Shown one piece after another: positions 27,095 to 35,063 of a stretch of 64,000 nt of DNA. Position 1 is the first letter of the stretch. The number at the start of each line of letters is the position of its first letter. Both the position numbers and the translations under genes were made by a program. The notes beneath the pieces are model-generated. The model saw only the letters and a program-made list of their open reading frames with translations. It did no database searches and was not told the DNA's origin. This DNA comes from Phycisphaerales bacterium (lineage in GTDB: Bacteria; Planctomycetota; Phycisphaerae; Phycisphaerales; UBA1924). The stretch lies in assembly GCA_020846975.1 (NCBI GenBank), contig JADLCX010000037.1:1-64000 (forward strand), in the 5' to 3' direction.

Positions 27095-28048
27095 TCAGCC
27101 AGGAGCGCCGACTCCCGGAGAGTCCGCACGACGCTTCGCGCCATCACCCATCGACCACCCGGCGTTTCCCGTCGGCTCTATGAACCTCACCATGGCCTGC
27201 GTTCCCGGCGGCCACCCCTTCGGATTCTCAACCTCGACCCGCACCCGCCGCGTCAGGCTCACCGGGTCCGCAACGGGCGACACCTCGATCACGCTGCCCT
27301 CCACCAGCGCGGGCTTTCCGGGCAGGTCGATGAGCACCCACGCTTTCGAGCCCGGCTTCAGGTTGAGCGTGATCGTCTCCGCCGTCTTCGGTGTCGGGTC
27401 CAGCCACATCTTGTCGATGTTCACGATCCGCAGAACCTTGTCCTGCTCCGTCACCCCCTGCCCGATCTCCGCCGACACCTCGTCGATCACCCCGTCGAAC
27501 GGCGCGAGCAACCGGTAGCGTTCGTACTGCGCCTCGAGCTGCGCCAGCCGCAGCCGCTGCTGCTCCCGGTTGAACAGCGCGAGTTCCTTCCGCACCGCCG
27601 CCGTCTCCGACTCGATCCGCCGCTGCTCAAACTCCTGCCGCGACCACCCCTTGCTCGCCTTCAGGTTCTCAAACGTGATCGTTGCCAGCTCCAGGTCCTT
27701 CACCGCCCCCTGAATCTCCAGGTCGTTCTCCGACAGCGCCTTCTGCTGGGCGATCGCCGTCTTCACCTCTGAATCCCGCGCCCTGATCAGGACATCCCCC
27801 TTCTTCACCCGGTCCCCGCCCTTCACATTGATCTCGACCACCTCCGTCGAGAACGAAAACGACATCTGCGCATCCTTGCAGGCGCGCGTCGCCGCGGCGG
27901 TTCCCCCGAACGCCGCCGACACCCCCTCCCACCCGCCATCCTGTGCCCGTGCCGCACCAACGCTCTGCCCGAGAGCCGAGCCCGCACAGCACCCCGCCAC
28001 GGCCGCCGCTCCCACCACCACCCACGCACACATACGTGTTCGCCGCAT
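27095..28048 (-). CDS. HlyD/RND-type periplasmic adaptor protein
   Basis: This 317-residue protein has a signal peptide (RMCAWVVVGAAAVAGCCAGSALG), a biotinyl-lipoyl-like half (VVEINVKGGDRVKKGDVLIRA), a long alpha-helical hairpin (about 85-165, rich in Glu/Gln/Arg), a second half (LLAPFDGVIDEVSAEIGQGVTEQD) and a beta-barrel domain (MWLDPTPKTAETITLNLKPGS). This is the canonical membrane fusion protein order. ATG 28048 has GAGGG 7 nt upstream and is preferred over ATG 28054. The two Cys of AGCCAG could make it a lipoprotein. No inner-membrane pump or outer-membrane channel gene accompanies it; its partners appear to be the two HlyD fusions downstream. Confidence 0.88.
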   Translation of the reverse strand: MRRTRMCAWVVVGAAAVAGCCAGSALGQSVGAARAQDGGWEGVSAAFGGTAAATRACKDAQMSFSFSTEVVEINVKGGDRVKKGDVLIRARDSEVKTAIAQQKALSENDLEIQGAVKDLELATITFENLKASKGWSRQEFEQRRIESETAAVRKELALFNREQQRLRLAQLEAQYERYRLLAPFDGVIDEVSAEIGQGVTEQDKVLRIVNIDKMWLDPTPKTAETITLNLKPGSKAWVLIDLPGKPALVEGSVIEVSPVADPVSLTRRVRVEVENPKGWPPGTQAMVRFIEPTGNAGWSMGDGAKRRADSPGVGAPG

Positions 28049-28204
28049 CGTCATGCCCTCATCATAGTGGCCGTGATCCCACCTCCCTCCGCTCCGATCG
28101 AGACACGTCCCCGGCGCGAGCGAGCGTTCGTCACGCCCGCCCGAACTCGATCGTCACACCCGCTCGCTCCGCTCCATACTCGCCCACCGCCTCGGCGGCC
28201 TCTT

Positions 28205-28219
28205 CATGTTCGCAACATG
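28205..28219. promoter_or_regulatory. Palindromic operator-like site
   Basis: CATGTT-CGC-AACATG, a perfect 6+6 inverted repeat with a 3-nt centre, lies in the 287-nt divergent region between the HlyD adaptor gene and the coiled-coil gene. It could bind a dimeric repressor for either gene. No regulator gene is adjacent. Confidence 0.35.
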
Positions 28220-28335
28220 CTAGGGGTCGGTTCCACGATTTAGCAGACCGCCGTACGTCTGTTCTCGGACCGATCGCGCCGCTCCTGCGCCCAGTCGTGT
28301 TGACACCCCGAATCCCCAACCTCTTCGCAACCTGA

Positions 28336-29655
28336 ATGTCGATGCCCAGTGCCCATTCGCCCCGTTCTGCGCACGCGCAGGCCACAGCACCAGTCGAACC
28401 TATTGGAACGATCGCAATGCCGACCACCCTCGCCCCAGCCCGGCCCCCCATCCGCGCTTCCCGATCGCGGATCGCCCAACTCGACACCGCCAACTTCGAT
28501 CCGACCGGGGCCGACCTTCTGCGATTCGACCCGCTGGCCCCCGCCGAGCCTGCGAGGGCCGCACCCAGTCCCTTTGACCCCGCAGCCGCCGCCGAACCCT
28601 CCGGCCGCGCCGCGATTCAGGTCGGCCTGCTCCGCCACTCCCTCGACAGCGCCATCCGACTCGACAACGCCCTCGCGCAGCAGGTCGAGCGCTCGAACAC
28701 CGCCAAGCGCGACCTCGACCGTCGCCTCATCGCCGCCGGCAGCGCGGTCGGTGTCCTTGAGCGTGCAACCTCGCTCCTCCACAAGCTCGAAGCCCTCGTC
28801 TCGCAACTCCAGGCCGCGGATGCCGCCGCGCAATCCCGGGTCAATCAACGGCTCGAGGCCCATCAGGCCGCGCTCGAGCAGCCACTCGCGGCCTTGCAAT
28901 CCCGGTTCGAGCAGCGCGCCGCCGAGATCGAACGGTCCACCTCCGCCTCCGTCGCCCGCGTCTCCCTGCTCCTCGACGACTCGCAGCAGCAACTCGCCGA
29001 CCTCGAAGCCCAGTCTACACGCATCGGCGCCGCCGCGCGCGATCGCATCGAACGCGCCTGCGAAGCCGCCGCCGCGGTTCTCGGACACGACCCTCGCGCC
29101 GCCGATGCCGTCCATCCCACCCCAGGCAGCCTCGCCGATGTCGTCGCCCGCGCCGAATCCGCCGCCGACCACGCCGACCAGGCCTCGCTGCGCCTCAACG
29201 CCCTCACCGAGCGCTCCACGCAGGCCGCCGTCTCGCTCGAAGCTTCCGTCGAGTCCGCTCGTCGCTTCGACGAGTCCCAGGCCTCACTCCGCGACTCCCT
29301 CGCCCGTAACACCGAGTCCGAGTCCCGCCTCGCCTCGCTCCGTGATGACCTTGAATCCGTCGCCGCCAGCGCACGCTACAACCTCTCGCAGGCACAGCAG
29401 GCCGAGGCCTCGCTCCTCCGCGCCGAGCAGCAGGCTTCCTCCCGCGTAGATCGACTCGATCACGCCATGCAGGACGCCACCGACCACGCCCGAAACCTCG
29501 TCCAGGTCGCTCGCGATGTCGGAGGCCTCATCCTCCAGGCCGAGCAACTCCGCCGCGACCTCGGCAGGCACACCGACAACCCCGCCGACATCGACACCGC
29601 TCCCGCGCCCGCACAACCCGTGGCCCCATCCCGCTCCGCCTCCCGCGCGGCGTGA
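28336..29655 (+). CDS. Coiled-coil protein of unknown function
   Basis: This 439-residue protein has a low-complexity Ala/Pro/Arg N-terminus (about 1-90) followed by about 300 residues of heptad-like helix rich in Ala, Leu, Glu, Arg and Gln (for example QQLADLEAQSTRIGAAARDRIERAC). It has no transmembrane segment or signal peptide and ends in a Pro/Ala/Arg tail. It resembles methyl-accepting or ExbB-like coiled coils only in composition, so no family is assigned. ATG 28336 is one of several possible starts (28342, 28417), none with a clear ribosome-binding site. It is divergent from the HlyD operon, so a scaffold role there is possible but speculative. Confidence 0.75.
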   Translation: MSMPSAHSPRSAHAQATAPVEPIGTIAMPTTLAPARPPIRASRSRIAQLDTANFDPTGADLLRFDPLAPAEPARAAPSPFDPAAAAEPSGRAAIQVGLLRHSLDSAIRLDNALAQQVERSNTAKRDLDRRLIAAGSAVGVLERATSLLHKLEALVSQLQAADAAAQSRVNQRLEAHQAALEQPLAALQSRFEQRAAEIERSTSASVARVSLLLDDSQQQLADLEAQSTRIGAAARDRIERACEAAAAVLGHDPRAADAVHPTPGSLADVVARAESAADHADQASLRLNALTERSTQAAVSLEASVESARRFDESQASLRDSLARNTESESRLASLRDDLESVAASARYNLSQAQQAEASLLRAEQQASSRVDRLDHAMQDATDHARNLVQVARDVGGLILQAEQLRRDLGRHTDNPADIDTAPAPAQPVAPSRSASRAA

Positions 29656-30223
29656 CGCCTCGGGCGACCGAACGAGCCTGGCAGGTGCCTTGAACGGGGT
29701 GGTCGATCCTTGATGCCCGCAACCGAAGGGTCGCCGCGGTGAGCCGCCATGCGATTTGCCAACGCGATTCTGCCAGCTCGTCGCATCCCCGCGCGTCACC
29801 CATCGTATAGATGACGTTCTTGCGCTTCGACAACTCGATGTGCTTTGGTCTGTCCGCACGGTTCATTGATTCGTGGCGTGTCGGTGCCGCAGAGTCGAGA
29901 TTCTCGCTTCGCACCCGTTCTCATGTGCGGTCTCCAAACCGCAGGCCTGTCTGGGCAACTCCGCTCAACACCTCCACGCCGACATCCCGGTTCGAGCGCC
30001 CGTGACATCGCGGGAGGTATCGTCATGCGCCCCCGAGCACGCCTCGTCGCTGTGCTTCGCGCTCGCGTGGTGATCACAAGTCCCGCGCGCGGCACGCCAT
30101 CTCTTCCGTGAACCCGCGTCCCGGCATCGGTGTCTTACGCACCGCGTGCGCGGCCGCGGCCGTCCCGCCGTTCCGTTCCTGCTGGCTCAGGTGGGGGGTG
30201 AAGCCATCCCGGAGGTCCTGCCC
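29656..30223. other. Intergenic region upstream of second pseudopilin
   Basis: 568 nt without a convincing gene. A 28-codon frame at 30024-30111 follows GGGAGG at good spacing and could encode a leader peptide (MRPRARLVAVLRARVVITSP..), but composition alone does not support it. The region ends with GGAGG, the ribosome-binding site of the 30224 gene. Confidence 0.4.
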
Positions 30224-31177
30224 GTGCGCCACAACAACCATGCCATCTCGTTCGTCGAACTCCTCGTGGTCATCGCCATCATCGCCATCCTCATCGGCAT
30301 CCTTCTGCCCTCGCTCAACAGTGCCCGCGCCCAATCCCGCCAGCTCAAGGACGCCACCAGCACCCGCACCATCGCCCAGGCGTTGTCGTTCTTCGCACAC
30401 AACAACAGGGGCCAGTACCCGCTTCCCGGCTCAATCTACAAGCCAGTCGGTTCGAGCAACATCCCACCGCAACAGGGCGAACACCTCAACACCTCCGGCA
30501 ACCTTCTGTCACTCCTCATCTTCAACGGCTCGCTCCCCGTCGAGATCTGCATCAGCCCCGTCGAGTCCAACACCGATCGAGTCGTGCGCAAGACCAACTA
30601 CCAGTTCACCCCGCCCACGGCCCTGCCCGATGCCCTCTGGGACCCAACCTTCCGCGGAACTCCCACCGACGAGGCCCGCACCTTCGGCACGGTCTCGACC
30701 ACCGCCACCGACCCCGGAAACAACTCCTACGCCCCACTCGTCGTCGTCGGCAAGCGTCGGCGACTGTGGCAGGACACCACCACCTTCGTCACGCCCGTCA
30801 TCGGCAATCGCGGGCCGACCTACCAGGAGACCTCCGCTCCGGCTTCCGGACGCTACCGATTGACCAACGACGCCACCGGCATCTTCTCGCACACACTCCT
30901 CATCCACGGACCACGTCACAGTTGGGAGGGCAATATCGCCCACAACGACGGCCATGTTTCGTTCGAGACCCGGCCAGACCCTTCCGGACTCGCCTACACC
31001 TCCGCAAACCCAGGCACGCGTAACAGCCGAGACAACCTCTTCATCAACGAGACCGACGAACTCGGCGGCGACACCACGCCAACCAGCCTCTCCCGCGGCC
31101 AGAACATCCTGCTCCGGCCCATCTCCCGCGTCACCGGCGCCAACCCGAACTACACCTACACAATCTGGGTCGACTGA
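30224..31177 (+). CDS. Pseudopilin with atypical cleavage site, GTG start
   Basis: This 317-residue protein has the prepilin hydrophobic segment [23 protein letters not shown] preceded by a 9-residue leader, RHNNHAIS. The residue before Phe is Ser instead of the usual Gly. The start is assigned to GTG 30224 because GGAGG lies 8 nt upstream and the leader length is then normal; a longer frame from 30146 would bury the motif. The C-terminus shows the HNDGHVSF motif of planctomycete pseudopilins. It precedes the S8 protease gene by 71 nt on the same strand. As with the 3295 gene, assembly machinery is not encoded nearby. Confidence 0.87.
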   Translation: MRHNNHAISFVELLVVIAIIAILIGILLPSLNSARAQSRQLKDATSTRTIAQALSFFAHNNRGQYPLPGSIYKPVGSSNIPPQQGEHLNTSGNLLSLLIFNGSLPVEICISPVESNTDRVVRKTNYQFTPPTALPDALWDPTFRGTPTDEARTFGTVSTTATDPGNNSYAPLVVVGKRRRLWQDTTTFVTPVIGNRGPTYQETSAPASGRYRLTNDATGIFSHTLLIHGPRHSWEGNIAHNDGHVSFETRPDPSGLAYTSANPGTRNSRDNLFINETDELGGDTTPTSLSRGQNILLRPISRVTGANPNYTYTIWVD

Positions 31178-31248
31178 TCGTCGTCGACATGCTTGCAGCC
31201 CGCCGCCAGCGCGGTAGCATGATCCGTACGCCATCCGCAGGAGGCCCC

Positions 31249-34200
31249 ATGCCGAATCCCAGCCCGCGCCGCGCCGCCCGCCTTGCCCACCCCCACCACC
31301 TCTTCGAGCCCATCGAACCGCGCCTCCTCCTCTCCGCCGCCTTCGACACCGTCGGCCTCACCGCCCTCCGCGCCGACCCCGCCTTCAACGACATCGACGG
31401 CAGCGGCATCGGCATCGCCATCCTCGACACCGGCCTCTTTTCCACCCACCCGGACCTCAGCCCCAACTTCGCCGCCTGGTACGACGCCGTCGATCAGACC
31501 GATGCCACCGCGCCCTTCGACCCCAACGGCCACGGCACCCACGTCGCAGGCACCGCCGCCGCGCGAGACCCCGACATTGGCGTCGCCACCCGCGCCCGGC
31601 TCATCGGTGTCCGCGCCCTGCCCGACGGCAACGAGCGCCCGCGCCACGACACCGTGGCCGCGGGTCTGCAGTGGGTCATCGACAACCAGTCCCGCTACAA
31701 CATCCGCGTCGTCAACATGTCCCTGGGCGTCCCCGGCCACAACTTCAACTCCGTCCCCGACGACCCCTCCGGCGAGGCCGCCCTCATCCGCCGCCTCGAG
31801 CGCCTCGGCGTCACCGTCGTCACCGCCAGCGGCAACAGTTACGCCGATTTCGGCTCCCTCGGCGCCTCCACGCCCGCCGTCTTCAGTTCCCTCAGCGTCG
31901 CCAGCACTTGGGAGGACAACGGCGTCGGCGACAACTTCCCCCTCTTCGCCGGAGGTGGCGGCCCATTCGCCGCGTTCGAGCGTGAAGGCCGTCGCGACCG
32001 CCTCGCCGGCAGCAGCCAGCGCAGCAGCCTCCCCAACCAGGTCGCCGCCCCCGGCCAGTCCATCTTCAGCACCTGGAACGGCGCCCAGGGCCAGATGTTC
32101 AACACCATCTACGGCACCAGTATGGCGAGCCCCCTCGTCGCCGGGATGGTCGCCCTCATGCAGGACGCCGCCCAGACCTTCGGCGGCCGCTACCTCTCGA
32201 CGCCCGAGGTCGTCTCCATCATCCGATCCACCGCCGACACCATCACCGACGCCGCTGTCTCCACCAACGGCCGCATTGAGATTGCCACCCGCCGCCAGCT
32301 CGATCTCCCCGAGACCGGTCAGTCCTTCCTCCGCGTCAACATCAACAGCGCCATCCGCCGCGTCCGCATGACGCTCACCGGCAGCGAGTCGCCCAACCCC
32401 GTCCCCGGCGACGGCGACAACACGACCATGACCTCGATCGCCCTGGGATTGACCAATGGCACGATGACGCTCGCCGCGCACGGTGCGATCGGCACCGACG
32501 GCCAACTCACCGCCGGTGGGGCCGATGTCGATCTGTACCGCTTCGAGCTGACCTCCCCCGGAGCCCTCGACATCGCTCTTTCCTCCCACGAGGGCTCGCC
32601 CGAGTTCGACACCGTCCTCCGCCTCTTCGACGCCTCCGGCGCGCAGTTCGCCATCAACGATGACGCCGGCTCCTCGCTCTTCTCCCGCATCCAGACCGGT
32701 CCGCTCCAGCCCGGCACCTACTACGCCGGCGTCAGCGGCTTCGGCAACGACGCCTACAACATCATCTCCGGGGCCGGCGGCACGGGCCAGAGCACCGGCG
32801 TCTACGCCATCTCCATCGGTCTCAACAACCCCGACCCCGACGGTGTGGTCTCGGGCGCACGAGTCCTCGACGACCTCCCATTCTTTTTCGACAATCTCGG
32901 CAGCATCGGCTTCGACGGAGATGTCGATATCGGCGCGGGCGATGTCGACTTCTTCCTCGTCACCGCCCCCGATACCGGCACGCTCGGATTCACCATCGAC
33001 ACCGACGATCTCGCCGACGGCGCCGACACCCTGCTCCGCGTCTTCGATGAAGAACTCAACGAGCTCGCTTCCAACGACGACCGCGAACCCGGCGACATCG
33101 ATCCCCTCATCGCCCTCGACGTCGTGAAGGGCCAGCGAGTCTGGGTCTCGGTCTCCGATTTTCAGAACGCGGCCTTCGACCCCGCCGATCCCTTCGACCG
33201 CCCGTCCACCGGCGCCGGCGGCTTCTACGAGCTCTTCGTCATCATGCTCAACGGCGACCAGAACGGCACCATCTTCGACGCCGTGCCGCTCGACCCCGGC
33301 GTCACGCTCGCCGGGTTGATCGGCTCGGACTTTGGCGGCCCAACCATCGGCTCCGACGGCTCGAAGGATGTCGATTTCTTCGCCTTCACTCCCGATGCCG
33401 GGGGCGTGCTCGACCTGCTCGTTTCCAGCCCCGACTCATCGCTCCGTCCGGTCGTCGCGCTCTGGAAGTACGACGCCGCCACCGACGACGTCACCCTTAT
33501 CGGCCGCACCGCCGCCTCCGCATCCGACAACTCCGTCATTCTGCGTGCCTTCGTCGCCGCGGGCGAGGAGTACTACGCCTCCGTCACCGGCCTCGGCAAC
33601 GACGACTTCGATTGGTTCGCCGTCGCCACCGGTGTCGGCGGCGACACCGGAGCGTACTCCCTCACCGCCAACCTTCGCGCCCGCGCGTTCTCCCGCGCCT
33701 TCATCGACAACTCCGTCAACCTCGGCACCCCCGTCGTTGTCTCCCTCGCCAACCAGGTTTCCGCCGAGATCGGCGCCGACGGCCCGTTCGCCCTCGACGG
33801 TTTCGACATTGATCTCTACACCTTCACCGCGCCCGCAACCCAGACAATCGTCTTCCAGACCTTCACCACCGCCGAGGACGCCACGGATACCGTCCTTCGT
33901 CTCTTCGACGCCGCCGGCAACCAGCTCCGTGTCAGTGACGATATCTCCGACACCAACCGCGGCAGCCGCATCCGCTTCACCGTTCAGGCCGGCCAGACCT
34001 ACCTCATCGGTGTCAACGGCTACAGCGCGGACGCCTTCATCTATGACCCCATCACCGGCGACGATGCCGCTGACGGCGACACCGGCGCGTACGTCCTCTC
34101 CATCGGCCCCGCCGCCGCCCCGGAGATCGAGCTCCTCTCCACGTCCGGCACACCCATCCTCAACGGCGATGCCACACCCAGCCTCGACGAAGGGAGCCGT

Positions 34201-34899
34201 TTCGGTTCCGCGGCCGTCCTCGGCCTCGGCGGCTCGCCCGTCGTCCGCGAGTTCACGATCTTCAACTCCGGCAACCGCCCCCTCCAACTCAACGGCGCCC
34301 CACGACTCCAGCTTTCGGGTGTCAACGCCGCAGACTTCTCGACCAACAGCGACCTTCCGGCTTCCATCCCGGCGCGGGGGTCTGCCACGTTCCAGGTCCT
34401 GTTTTCACCAACGCTGGCCGGGACCCGCCGCGCCACACTCACGATCCCTTCCAACGATGCCGACGAAGCCTCTTTCACTTTCGCACTCGCCGGACAAGGC
34501 GCCAACCGCCCCGAGATCGACCTTCAAGGCTTCAACGCCTCGGGATCGGCACGCGCCATCCGCGCTGGCGACGCGACACCCTCGCTCACCGATGGCACCC
34601 GCTTCGGCTCAACCCCCATCGGTCAATCCATCCAGCGCGAGTTCATCATCCGCAATCTCGGCCGCAAGCTCCTCCGACTCAACGGCACGCCGCGCATCCT
34701 GATCTCCGGCGCGGCCGCCTCCGATTTCTCCATCATCGACCTCCCCGCCGCATCCATCCGCGCGGCCCAGCAGGACCGCCTCGTGATCCGCTTCGCCCCT
34801 TCCGCCGCCGGAGCCCGCCGCGCCCTGATCACCATCGCCTCCGACGATGCCGACGAATCCGCCTACACCTTCGCCATCAGCGGGGCCGGCCTCTCTTGA
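31249..34899 (+). CDS. Giant S8 subtilisin-like protease with LEPR-XLL and choice-of-anchor D domains
   Basis: This 1,216-residue protein has the LEPR-XLL export motif (FEPIEPRLLLSA, 19-30) and a subtilisin domain with catalytic Asp60 (AILDTG), His95 (GHGTHVAG) and Ser291 (GTSMASPLVAG). About 600 residues of repeated PPC-like beta domains follow (FELTSPGALDIALSS.., TVLRLFDASGAQFAINDDAGS and later relatives). Two choice-of-anchor D domains come last, each opening near GDATPSL..GTRFGS and closing in YTFAISGAG or FTFALAGQG. AGGAGG lies 4 nt before ATG 31249. There is no dockerin tail, so display probably uses the LEPR-XLL pathway. It is likely a surface or secreted protease; its substrate is unknown. 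It is the only S8 protease in the window. Confidence 0.93.
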   Translation: MPNPSPRRAARLAHPHHLFEPIEPRLLLSAAFDTVGLTALRADPAFNDIDGSGIGIAILDTGLFSTHPDLSPNFAAWYDAVDQTDATAPFDPNGHGTHVAGTAAARDPDIGVATRARLIGVRALPDGNERPRHDTVAAGLQWVIDNQSRYNIRVVNMSLGVPGHNFNSVPDDPSGEAALIRRLERLGVTVVTASGNSYADFGSLGASTPAVFSSLSVASTWEDNGVGDNFPLFAGGGGPFAAFEREGRRDRLAGSSQRSSLPNQVAAPGQSIFSTWNGAQGQMFNTIYGTSMASPLVAGMVALMQDAAQTFGGRYLSTPEVVSIIRSTADTITDAAVSTNGRIEIATRRQLDLPETGQSFLRVNINSAIRRVRMTLTGSESPNPVPGDGDNTTMTSIALGLTNGTMTLAAHGAIGTDGQLTAGGADVDLYRFELTSPGALDIALSSHEGSPEFDTVLRLFDASGAQFAINDDAGSSLFSRIQTGPLQPGTYYAGVSGFGNDAYNIISGAGGTGQSTGVYAISIGLNNPDPDGVVSGARVLDDLPFFFDNLGSIGFDGDVDIGAGDVDFFLVTAPDTGTLGFTIDTDDLADGADTLLRVFDEELNELASNDDREPGDIDPLIALDVVKGQRVWVSVSDFQNAAFDPADPFDRPSTGAGGFYELFVIMLNGDQNGTIFDAVPLDPGVTLAGLIGSDFGGPTIGSDGSKDVDFFAFTPDAGGVLDLLVSSPDSSLRPVVALWKYDAATDDVTLIGRTAASASDNSVILRAFVAAGEEYYASVTGLGNDDFDWFAVATGVGGDTGAYSLTANLRARAFSRAFIDNSVNLGTPVVVSLANQVSAEIGADGPFALDGFDIDLYTFTAPATQTIVFQTFTTAEDATDTVLRLFDAAGNQLRVSDDISDTNRGSRIRFTVQAGQTYLIGVNGYSADAFIYDPITGDDAADGDTGAYVLSIGPAAAPEIELLSTSGTPILNGDATPSLDEGSRFGSAAVLGLGGSPVVREFTIFNSGNRPLQLNGAPRLQLSGVNAADFSTNSDLPASIPARGSATFQVLFSPTLAGTRRATLTIPSNDADEASFTFALAGQGANRPEIDLQGFNASGSARAIRAGDATPSLTDGTRFGSTPIGQSIQREFIIRNLGRKLLRLNGTPRILISGAAASDFSIIDLPAASIRAAQQDRLVIRFAPSAAGARRALITIASDDADESAYTFAISGAGLS

Positions 34900-35063
34900 G
34901 TTCCGTCCGCACTCCTGATGGATCGCGGCGTGGCTTCGGCTTCCAGCCGATGTCGGCCCGAGGAACCTGGGGTCCTCGCCCCGAGCCTCCCGGTGCTCGT
35001 ACCCTCATCGCCGCGGCCCATCCCGGCGCTACCCGCCAAACGCCCCGCCGCCCGCGAGACCGC

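Noticed and set aside
24739..27183. Plus-strand frame opposite the HlyD genes
   Set aside because: It is rich in Arg, His and Pro without domains and is antisense to clear coding sequence.
30024..30111. 28-codon leader peptide with a good ribosome-binding site
   Set aside because: No regulatory hairpins or codon bias follow it, and chance GGGAGG-ATG pairs are frequent at this GC content.
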